Shown piece by piece: positions 14,212-20,060 of a stretch of DNA of 20,060 nt; position 1 is the first letter of the stretch; each line of letters begins with the position of its first letter. The stretch is from Streptosporangiaceae bacterium (GTDB taxonomy: Bacteria > Actinomycetota > Actinomycetes > Streptosporangiales > Streptosporangiaceae). The notes beneath the pieces are model-generated. The model was not told the origin of the DNA. It worked only from the letters and a program-made list of their open reading frames with translations, and ran no database searches. The stretch is from the NCBI GenBank assembly GCA_025934635.1, contig JAICWX010000150.1, positions 1 to 20,060 on the forward strand. The letters are read 5' to 3'. Made by a program: the position numbers and the translations under genes.

Positions 14212-14811
14212 ATGACCGATCCGTGGCCGCTCCGCAGTTCCCTCGAACTCGGTGCCCTGCCCACCGCGGTGCCCTGCGCCTGCGTGCATACCCAGCTCCT
14301 GCTGTGGGAGTGGGGACTGAACTCCCTGGCCGAGAGCGCCGAGCTCCTCGTCTCCGAGCTCGTCACCAACGCGGTCAACGCCACCGCCGGCCAGGACGGC
14401 CAGGTCGTCGCCCTGCACCTGTCGGGCAACGCCACCCAGGTCCTCATCGAAGTCCACGACGCTGACCCGCGGCCCCCCGGTCCCCGCGGCCCCAGGGAGC
14501 CCGCCGAGGGAAACCCCGGAGCCCGCGACGGCGTGCTCATGGTCGCCGCCCTGAGCACCCGCTGGGACTGGTACCCCACCGAAGAGCCGCCCGGCAAGGT
14601 CGTCTGGTGCGAGCTGACCGCCCCCCCGCCCGAACCCGCCGCGCCTCATTCCGAACTGGCCGCGCCCCTTTCCGCCCCCGTCGCAGACGCCTCACCGTCC
14701 CCGCCGGAATCCCTGCCCCGCCGAATACCGCAGGCCCGTCCGAAACCCCAGGCCGAGATCGTCACCGACCTCGCCATCCTGCGCCGCCTCCGCGACCACC
14801 TCCTCAGCTGA
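14212..14811 (+). CDS. RsbW/SpoIIAB-like ATP-binding (HATPase_c_2) regulatory protein
   Basis: The 199-residue protein carries the GHKL-type domain of anti-sigma-factor kinases in residues 10-137. The N-box is SELVTNAVNA (48-57), with the Mg2+-binding Asn. The G1-type strand is VLIEVHDADPRPP (77-89). The region LMVAALSTRWDWYPT...GKVVWCEL (109-135) matches the end of the fold. The G-box, usually GGRGL, is degenerate here (ARDGV), so ATP turnover may be weak. A Pro/Ala-rich linker (138-180) leads to a short basic helix (RRLRDHLLS). Such proteins normally bind sigma factors or anti-anti-sigma factors, but neither is encoded here. ATG 14212 has a weak AAGG 2 nt away; GTG 14197 is another possible start. 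The gene is convergent with the GNAT gene, 12 nt apart. Confidence 0.85.
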   Translation: MTDPWPLRSSLELGALPTAVPCACVHTQLLLWEWGLNSLAESAELLVSELVTNAVNATAGQDGQVVALHLSGNATQVLIEVHDADPRPPGPRGPREPAEGNPGARDGVLMVAALSTRWDWYPTEEPPGKVVWCELTAPPPEPAAPHSELAAPLSAPVADASPSPPESLPRRIPQARPKPQAEIVTDLAILRRLRDHLLS

Positions 14812-14823
14812 ATCGGGCACCGT

Positions 14824-15339
14824 TCAGAACTCTCGTACCGTCAGCAGGCTGTCGCCGTGGACCGCGTCGCGCTCCACCCGGCCCGTTTCGCGGAAGCCGA
14901 GTTTGCCCAGGACCCGCCGCGACGCGGCATTCCAGTCCCGGACCCCGGCCCACAACCGCCCGTAGCCCGCCTCGCCTGCCCAGGTGACTACGGTCCGGCC
15001 GGCCTCGGTTGCGTATCCGCAGCCGTGCGCCGCACGCAGCAGCTCGTAAGCCAGCTCAGGCTCGTCAGGCGATCCGTTCCCGTGGAAGATCAGCCCGCAG
15101 TACCCGATGACGCCGGCCGTATCCTTCCGCTCGACCGCCAGGAGCCCCGGCTCCTCAGCTATCCGCGCGGCGATGTCCGCCACGGTGGGCCGGCCCTCGG
15201 GGCTTATCCGCCGGTGCGGCGGCACCCGGGGATCGCGCTCAGTCCACAGCTGGCGGTAGATGGCGGCCTCTTCCACCCGGCGACGCCGAAGGATCAGGCG
15301 ATCGGTCTCCAGGGTATCCAGCGCACGCACCACCGGCAT
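14824..15339 (-). CDS. GNAT-family N-acetyltransferase (RimJ/RimL-like)
   Basis: The 171-residue protein opens with LETDRLILRRRRVEEAAIY, the usual RimJ/RimL start. It contains GVIGYCGLIF and ELAYELLRAAHGCGYATEA, in which HGCGYA is the acetyl-CoA pyrophosphate loop, and closes with NAASRRVLGKLGFRETGRV. It should transfer an acetyl group from acetyl-CoA to an amine, either a protein N-terminus or a small molecule; the substrate is unknown. The protein is complete and of normal length. It is convergent with the RsbW-like gene and divergent from the pseudogene at 15540, with 200 nt of sequence without other features between them. Confidence 0.92.
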   Translation of the reverse strand: MPVVRALDTLETDRLILRRRRVEEAAIYRQLWTERDPRVPPHRRISPEGRPTVADIAARIAEEPGLLAVERKDTAGVIGYCGLIFHGNGSPDEPELAYELLRAAHGCGYATEAGRTVVTWAGEAGYGRLWAGVRDWNAASRRVLGKLGFRETGRVERDAVHGDSLLTVREF

Positions 15340-15539
15340 GCTGGCATTCTGTCACCTGGCTTCATCGCGCACGGAGCCGCCGACATGGCCGGAAGCCGCT
15401 GCTGCCGATGAGCGTGCGTCCTACTATCCCCGGCGCAGCGTAGCGGCAGGAACTTGCTTCCCCAGGCGGGGCTCAGCTCTGGCGGAAAATACGCGATCTG
15501 ATGAAGTAGTCCTAGTCGGAATTTCGCGCGGAGGATGCA

Positions 15540-15912
15540 GTGGACTCGCAAATCGCTTTGGCTCTGATCGCTAGTCTCACCAGCCTTGCTGTCGCTGTAG
15601 GCGGAGTCCCGCTCAATTATCTCATCGGAAAGCGGCAGCGGCGAGAGCATGACCTCGACATGATGTCCCACTACCGCGATCCACTGCTCCAAGCCACAGC
15701 AGATCTCCGTAGCCGCCTTGTCTCTATCCTTGCCGAAGATTTCCTCGGGCGGTTCTTCATCAGGAGAAAGAAGAACAAATAATCTACGCGGTCAGGCACA
15801 CCTTGTTTGTCTTTGCAGAGTTCCTATGCTGGATCGAAGTTCTGCGGCAAGGGGTAAGCTTCCCCGATCTGGGTGATGACGCACGGAACCGCAAGCTGAT
15901 GAAACAGATAAC
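15540..15912 (+). pseudogene. Frameshifted, truncated membrane-anchored protein of unknown function
   Basis: GGAGG and a 5-nt spacer precede GTG 15540. The first frame gives 80 residues: a membrane segment (5-28: IALALIASLTSLAVAVGGVPLNYLIG), a basic stretch, then HYRDPLLQATADLRSRLV and DFLGRFFIRRKKN, ending at TAA 15780-15782. A second frame continues directly with IYAVRHTLFVFAEFLCWIEVLRQG and FPDLGDDARNRKLMKQI. This is the expected continuation of an actinobacterial family of roughly 230-250 residues that I know only as hypothetical. Loss of one base, or of GAAC from a GAACGAAC, would explain the shift. After about 15912 the frame is antisense to the AlbA-like gene and family likeness ends, so the 3' half is also gone. 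Base composition is clearly less GC-rich than its neighbours. Confidence 0.68.
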
Positions 15913-17811
15913 CGTCATACGCCGAGTGATGTTCGACAGCCGTGCGCCTGCTAACAACCAGTCAGGGGTGTCCAGGAACCCGAACTGGCGCGCCATGTAC
16001 GCAAGCGCCTGCCGGGCCAGCTCACGCCGGGCTGCGGGGGCGAGCACGAGCGGCGCAGTCACCGTGACGGCCATCTCGCGGAGCTGCCCGCGGTCGGTCG
16101 GCCCGAGGGGTGCCAGATCGACGTAGTCATCTAGCATCCGCATAGGGTGCGGTTCGCTGTCGAAGCGTTCCTCAGCGATGATCCGCAGGTCAACGACTGG
16201 CGGATAAGCCCAGGGAAGCAGGCTCGGGTCGCCGGTCACCGCGCCCGGAAGGATCTCGGTCGCCATCTCCCATGCCCCGGCGAGGAAGGTGGCGACCTGG
16301 CCGATGGAAAGGCGGTAGTCCGATCGCAGCGGCGCTCCCGACTCCGTCAGCGCTTCCTGCCAGGCGTCCGCGTGAACGCGGAGCTCAGCGCACGTAACGA
16401 CCGAGGAGTCCATCGCGTGAGGCAGGGCGATCATGACCTCTGCCTCCAGGGCACTGCGCCCGTCGCGGGTGCTGGTGATGCTGGAGCAGCTGAGCCAGTC
16501 CGGTGCGTTGCGGTTCGGCCCCCGCCTCCACTCGCTGGCCTTCAGTTCCGCGCCGCGGCTGCTGGACAGCTGACTGACGAGGCCGCCGAGGCCGCTGGCG
16601 GGGAGCAGCATTTCGATCGGCTGCCGGAGATCCGTCGTGATGCTGAGATCGCCGGCGTCTGCCCAGGGCAAGGTGGCGATAGCGCGCAGTCTCAGGATCT
16701 GCTCGTTCCCCGCGGTCCAGTTCCTCGCCGCACGCGTCATATTCATGTCAAAGCGCGGGCTGGGTTCCCAGCGCCACCTGCCGGATTCCGCATCACGGAT
16801 CAGGCGGGACTTGCCCCACCGGCCGCCCGTCAGTGCCACCTCTTCATCCGATGCGGCCACGATCCGGGTAGCGTCCTGGTCGGGTACGGGGAAACCCACA
16901 GCGTCCAGGGGGCTCTCGCAGCCGGGTGCCCCAGACCCGGCGCGGCGCATCGACTGCCATACCTCGCCGTCAACTGCAACGGGCCGGCGATCAGGAAGGG
17001 CGCACAGCACCCAGCCGAACGGCCCATTCTGCTGCTCGAAGTACTGCACCACGCCCGGGCCCTCCCACTGAACCGGCGTGGATGGTCGGCCGAGCTGCAA
17101 TCCTGTTCTCGCCAGATCGGCATGCGCCTGCTCGAAGGCTCCCTTCCACCCAGCCTCTCCTTCGCCGATGCCAGGTCCCTGAGCCGACGGTGAGCCCGGT
17201 CGGCCTGCCGCCATGACTGTCTGCTGGATGAGCGCGCGCAGGAACTCATCGCTCGGCCCGCCTGCGTTGGTCCAGCCGACCGATAGCAATCGCTGGATTT
17301 CAGCCTGGCTGAGCCATGCGGTGGCATCGCCCTCACGGATGGGAATAGCGACCGTGATCCGACTTCCCCGGGGGAACTGGACTGCTCCCGACACGACGTG
17401 CGGCAGCCTTGCCGGCGGCTGCGCGGGCACATCGACCTGCAGGATTCCCTTGCCGTCCTCGCAGCCAATCCACTCCACGACTACCTCTCGCGGGGCAGGG
17501 ATCACCCGTTCGCGAATCAGCTTGCGGTGCCGATCCAGGTCAACCAGTGTCCTGGGCACCGGACGGACCTGATCGATAACCTCGACATCATGCTCTTTAC
17601 GGGTGCCGTACCCGATGAGCAACAGGCCGCCGGTCTTCGTGTTCGCGAACGCGGCCACGTCCTTGGCCAGTTCCTCAGCACTGGCGGGGTCATCAAGCTG
17701 ATAGATACCGCTCTTCACGTCAAGCCAGCCACACTCAGCCACGCCAAGCAGTTCCTCGGGCCTGCCAGCCCGCAGCGCTGCTCGAGCGTCGTCGATGTTA
17801 ACAACCGGCAC
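15784..17811 (-). CDS. Large AlbA_2-like (Schlafen-type) domain protein with unassigned C-terminal region
   Basis: From GTG 17811 this is a 675-residue protein. Residues 26-70 match the AlbA_2/divergent-AAA group: ECGWLDVKSG, a helix EELAKDVAAFANTKTGGLLLIGYG, and then basic RKEHD. This domain is known in putative DNA-binding regulators and Schlafen-like nucleases. The next roughly 100 residues (RPVPRTLVDLDRHRKLIRERVIPAP, GKGILQVDVPAQPP) extend it. Residues about 190-630 are a mixed region with no domain I can name and no membrane segment. The last 42 residues (15784-15912) are antisense to the neighbouring pseudogene, so the natural C-terminus is probably lost. The start is uncertain: a good AGGAAGGG (17858-17865) precedes GTT 17853, not a normal start codon, and a GTG exists at 18006 but the codons between look non-coding. 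Confidence 0.75.
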   Translation of the reverse strand: MPVVNIDDARAALRAGRPEELLGVAECGWLDVKSGIYQLDDPASAEELAKDVAAFANTKTGGLLLIGYGTRKEHDVEVIDQVRPVPRTLVDLDRHRKLIRERVIPAPREVVVEWIGCEDGKGILQVDVPAQPPARLPHVVSGAVQFPRGSRITVAIPIREGDATAWLSQAEIQRLLSVGWTNAGGPSDEFLRALIQQTVMAAGRPGSPSAQGPGIGEGEAGWKGAFEQAHADLARTGLQLGRPSTPVQWEGPGVVQYFEQQNGPFGWVLCALPDRRPVAVDGEVWQSMRRAGSGAPGCESPLDAVGFPVPDQDATRIVAASDEEVALTGGRWGKSRLIRDAESGRWRWEPSPRFDMNMTRAARNWTAGNEQILRLRAIATLPWADAGDLSITTDLRQPIEMLLPASGLGGLVSQLSSSRGAELKASEWRRGPNRNAPDWLSCSSITSTRDGRSALEAEVMIALPHAMDSSVVTCAELRVHADAWQEALTESGAPLRSDYRLSIGQVATFLAGAWEMATEILPGAVTGDPSLLPWAYPPVVDLRIIAEERFDSEPHPMRMLDDYVDLAPLGPTDRGQLREMAVTVTAPLVLAPAARRELARQALAYMARQFGFLDTPDWLLAGARLSNITRRMTVICFISLRFRASSPRSGKLTPCRRTSIQHRNSAKTNKVCLTA

Positions 17812-18103
17812 ATGCCCAAGTATGGTCCGGCGGACGACATGCTTGAGCGCAACGGCGCCCTTCCTCGGCGGCGAACCGCCCGCCCCCGGAACCGCGCTGC
17901 CCGGCCTGCCCTGATGCCGCCATCCGGCAGGAACACCCCGACACCACCCCAGACGGTCGCAGTGTGGAGGATCTGCCGCCGGAAGTAAGAGTAGTGTGCG
18001 TGTCACTGGGTGGGAGCCTGAGTCCTGCGGTGCGGATGGCGGGCCTGATCACCCGGTGCAACCTGTGCACACTCCGTCGTTACGTCTATCTGGGTCAGGC
18101 CAT
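17812..18103. other. Intergenic region between divergent AlbA-like and DivIVA-like genes
   Basis: These 292 nt separate two divergent genes. They contain AGGAAGGG on the minus strand at 17865-17858, near the doubtful start of the AlbA-like gene. Frames that extend either gene into this stretch have Arg/Pro/Gly-rich compositions typical of non-coding GC-rich DNA. Promoters for both genes should lie here, but no convincing box pair or operator is visible. Confidence 0.5.
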
Positions 18104-19294
18104 ATGCAATCGGACATTGACGCCCAACTGTCTAATTCCCCTGGAGAAGCCTCGCCGCGTGAATTCATGACGGCGATGCGAGGCTACGACCGACAGCAGG
18201 TCGACGAGCACATCAGGCGGATCGAAGCCGAAGGGCAGCAGCACCGCGAGCAAGCCCAGTCCATGCAGCAGGACCTGGCTGAAGTCCATCGCCAGCTTCG
18301 TGAGCAGGAGCGCCCCACCTATTCCGGCCTCGGTACCCGGATCGAGCAGCTGCTGCGGCTGGCCGAGGAGCAGGCCACCGAGCTGGTCCAGGCGGCTCGA
18401 TCGGAAGCCGGCGAGATCACGGCCGCGTCCAGGGCCGATGCGGCCGCGCTGCGGGCTGCCGCCGGGAACGAGGTCGCCGAGTTGCGCGCGAACGCCACGC
18501 GCGAGACCGACGACCTGCGCGGAGCGGCCGAGCGTGAAGCCGACTCGATCAAGACCACGGTGCGGCGCGAGGTCGACGAGCTGACCTCGACCGCCGAGCG
18601 CGAGGTGGCCAAGCTCCGCGCCACCGCCGACCAGGAGGTGGCGGCGAAGCAGGCCGAGGCCGAGCGCGACATCGCCAAGCTGCGGACCAGCACCGAGCGG
18701 GAGGTGGCCCTGCTCAAGGTGACCGCCAAGCGCGACCGGGACGAGATCCTGACCTCCTCCAAGCGGCAGTCCGACGAACTGCGCAGCCAGGCGCAGCGGA
18801 TCCTGGAGGAGAGCGAGGCGCAGCGGGCCCACGCCGAAGCCGAGTTCGAGATCCAGGTCGCGGCGCGCCGGGAAGAAGCGCAGCGCCAGGAAGCCGAGCG
18901 GCTGGCCACCGCCCAGTCCACGACGCAGAAACTCGTGTCCGAAGCCGAGGAGCGCGCCTCGACCGCGGAGCGCCGCGCGGCCCAGGCCAGCGCGCAGGCC
19001 GACCAGTCCCGCCGGGACGCCGACCAGCACGCCGGGCAGCTGGTCAGCAATGCCGGCGAGAACGCCGACCAGATCCTCAGCCAGGCGAAGACCCAGGCCG
19101 AGCAGCTCCTCGCCGAGGTCAAGGCCGATGCCGAGCGCCGCCGGACGGCGGCCCGCCGCGAGGTCGAGGACCTCACCAGGCAGCAGGAGAGCATCGCGAC
19201 CCACCTCGCGCAGATGCGCCAGCTGCTCGTCGGGCAACTGCCCGGCCCCGGCGCGTTACCGGCGAAGCCCCGGCCGGGGGGCGGCCCGCCGTAG
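18104..19294 (+). CDS. DivIVA-domain, Scy/FilP-like long coiled-coil protein
   Basis: From ATG 18104 the protein has 396 residues. Residues 19-42 form a DivIVA-type N-terminus (REFMTAMRGYDRQQVDEHIRRIE), known to bind negatively curved membrane and to mark growing poles. Almost all the rest is coiled coil without prolines: heptad-like at 40-86, then thirteen consecutive 11-residue repeats (87-229) and further irregular coil to 375. A Pro/Gly-rich tail (379-396) closes the protein. In Streptomyces, Scy and FilP share hendecad coils and organise polar growth, and similar proteins are often annotated as cellulose-binding protein. A structural cytoskeletal role at the pole or septum is the likely function. 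It has no signal peptide, so the cellulose-binding label would be doubtful. The start lacks a strong ribosome site (TCAGG, 4 nt away). Confidence 0.88.
   Translation: MQSDIDAQLSNSPGEASPREFMTAMRGYDRQQVDEHIRRIEAEGQQHREQAQSMQQDLAEVHRQLREQERPTYSGLGTRIEQLLRLAEEQATELVQAARSEAGEITAASRADAAALRAAAGNEVAELRANATRETDDLRGAAEREADSIKTTVRREVDELTSTAEREVAKLRATADQEVAAKQAEAERDIAKLRTSTEREVALLKVTAKRDRDEILTSSKRQSDELRSQAQRILEESEAQRAHAEAEFEIQVAARREEAQRQEAERLATAQSTTQKLVSEAEERASTAERRAAQASAQADQSRRDADQHAGQLVSNAGENADQILSQAKTQAEQLLAEVKADAERRRTAARREVEDLTRQQESIATHLAQMRQLLVGQLPGPGALPAKPRPGGGPP
18362..18790 (+). repeat. Thirteen in-frame 33-bp (11-residue) hendecad repeats
   Basis: Residues 87-229 of the DivIVA-like protein divide without gaps into thirteen units of 11, such as AEREVAKLRAT, AERDIAKLRTS and TEREVALLKVT. 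The usual form is A-x-R-E-V-x-x-L-x-x-T/A, with small or hydrophobic residues at positions 1, 5 and 8. Hendecads give a nearly straight, slightly right-handed coil. The DNA units have diverged, so this is an old protein repeat rather than a recent tandem expansion. Confidence 0.88.
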
Positions 19295-19318
19295 CGCACC
19301 GCCGCCGGGCCGTTTATT
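19282..19318 (+). terminator. Possible intrinsic terminator after the DivIVA-like gene
   Basis: The arms cggcccg (19282-19288) and cgggccg (19306-19312) form a 7-bp GC stem with a 17-nt loop, followed by tttatt (19313-19318). The stop codon of the DivIVA-like gene lies in the loop. The long loop and short T-run make this only a candidate. Confidence 0.3.
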
Positions 19319-19357
19319 CGCTGGCATCCGTTTTCGGCGTCATGCGACCCTGTCACC

Positions 19358-20060
19358 ATGCTCAGCCAGACGGAGATCGACTCGTTCGTCGCGGACGGGT
19401 ACGTCGCCGTCCGCGACGCGCTGCCCGCGACCGTCCTGCGGGCCTGCCAGGACGAGATCTGGTCGGCGCTGGACGACCGCGGCGTCCGCCGCGATGACCC
19501 GTCCACCTGGCATGATCCCGTCGTCCGCATCGACTGTCCCGAATCCGAGGCGTTCGCCGCGGCCGGCACCCAGCCGGTCCTGTGGGAGGCCTTCGACCAG
19601 CTGATCGGCGAAGGCCGGTGGTGGCACCGGCGCGGCGTCGGCGGCACGATCCCGGTGCGTTTCCCCAGCCCGGACGATCCCGGTGACGCCGGCTGGCACA
19701 TCGAGGCCAGCTTCGAGAAGAACGGCGACTGGTGGGTCAACCACCGGTCCCGCGGACGCGGGCTGCTGGCCCTGTACCTGTTCAGCGACGTGGACGCCGC
19801 CAGCGCCCCCACCCGGGTCCGGCCCGGCTCGCACCGCGACGCCGCCCGCGCCCTGGTGCCCGCCGGCGACGAGGGGATGCCGTTCCCGCCGGCGGCCGGG
19901 CTGGCCGCGCGGGCCAGCGCGGACCGGCCGACCGCCCTGGCCACCGGCCGGGCCGGCGACGTCATCCTCTGCCACCCGTTCCTGGTCCACGCCGCGTCGT
20001 GGCCGCACACGGGCTGGCAGCCGCGGATCATGGCCCAGCCCGGCGTGGCCCTGCACGACG
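19358..20060 (+). CDS. Phytanoyl-CoA dioxygenase (PhyH)-like Fe(II)/2-oxoglutarate enzyme (partial)
   Basis: An ATG at 19358 opens a frame of 234 codons that leaves the right edge. The cupin-type core is recognisable: GWHIEASF (112-119) with His114 and Glu116, PTRVRPGSHRD (151-161), GDVILCHPFLVHAAS (200-214) with distal His211, and QPRIMAQPG (221-229) with Arg223, expected to bind the 2-oxoglutarate carboxylate. The iron triad is thus His-x-Glu...His, where the family usually has His-x-Asp. The enzyme should hydroxylate a small molecule using iron, oxygen and 2-oxoglutarate; the substrate is unknown. There is no obvious ribosome site (CCTGTCACC before ATG), so initiation may be leaderless. 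It lies 63 nt after the DivIVA-like gene, behind a possible terminator, so it is probably separate. Confidence 0.87.
   Translation, partial: MLSQTEIDSFVADGYVAVRDALPATVLRACQDEIWSALDDRGVRRDDPSTWHDPVVRIDCPESEAFAAAGTQPVLWEAFDQLIGEGRWWHRRGVGGTIPVRFPSPDDPGDAGWHIEASFEKNGDWWVNHRSRGRGLLALYLFSDVDAASAPTRVRPGSHRDAARALVPAGDEGMPFPPAAGLAARASADRPTALATGRAGDVILCHPFLVHAASWPHTGWQPRIMAQPGVALHD

Noticed and set aside
17996..18103. A longer DivIVA-like protein starting at 17996
   Set aside because: The extra residues are Pro/Gly/His-rich and non-conserved in style; the DivIVA motif needs only a short lead.
18095..20031. Minus-strand open frames of 380 and 570 codons opposite the DivIVA-like and dioxygenase genes
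   Set aside because: Their Ser/Ala/Arg or Leu/Gly repeats mirror the hendecads on the other strand; both plus-strand genes are clear.

Overview
The window is a very GC-rich stretch with the strong third-position GC bias, frequent GTG/TTG starts and gene content (P450, RsbW-like kinase domain, DivIVA/Scy-like coiled coil, TetR and WYL regulators) of a filamentous high-GC Actinomycetota. The genus cannot be fixed from the sequence. No rRNA, tRNA, CRISPR array or insertion sequence was found. No stretch over 300 bases lacks a gene or gene remnant; the longest is 17812-18103.

Left part (1-3.0 kb): three minus-strand genes, probably one transcription unit: a SAM methyltransferase with an unusual start, a complete ABC exporter half-transporter, and a secreted protein cut by the window edge. 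Upstream of them lies a two-copy 31-bp repeat with a 14-bp palindrome.

3.2-8.5 kb is a zone of gene decay. It holds a PIN/VapC toxin without its N-terminus, an SRPBCC gene, a duplicated-module protein whose frame runs 200 nt into the SRPBCC gene, an intact TetR gene with a clear 33-bp operator facing a reductase (SDR) gene that has lost an internal segment, a WYL regulator that reads through into the convergent SDR gene, a VOC (glyoxalase-fold) gene with an internal deletion, and the frameshifted first 30 codons of a nucleotidyltransferase-like gene.

8.5-14.8 kb looks intact: a P450 followed 9 nt later by a protein with a pRiA4b ORF-3 C-terminal domain; divergently, a second protein with the same duplicated architecture as the 4.1-5.4 kb one; a zinc alcohol dehydrogenase; and an RsbW-like ATPase-domain protein facing a GNAT acetyltransferase.

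15.3-20.1 kb: a frameshifted, truncated, GC-poorer membrane-anchored gene collides with the 3' end of a large AlbA_2-like protein. A DivIVA/Scy-like protein with 13 consecutive 11-residue repeats follows, then a phytanoyl-CoA dioxygenase-like gene that leaves the window.

No single system is proven. The most interesting points are the duplicated helix plus beta-sandwich family (two members), the AlbA_2-like protein with a roughly 500-residue unassigned C-terminal region, the P450/pRiA4b gene pair, and the concentration of small-deletion and frameshift pseudogenes.
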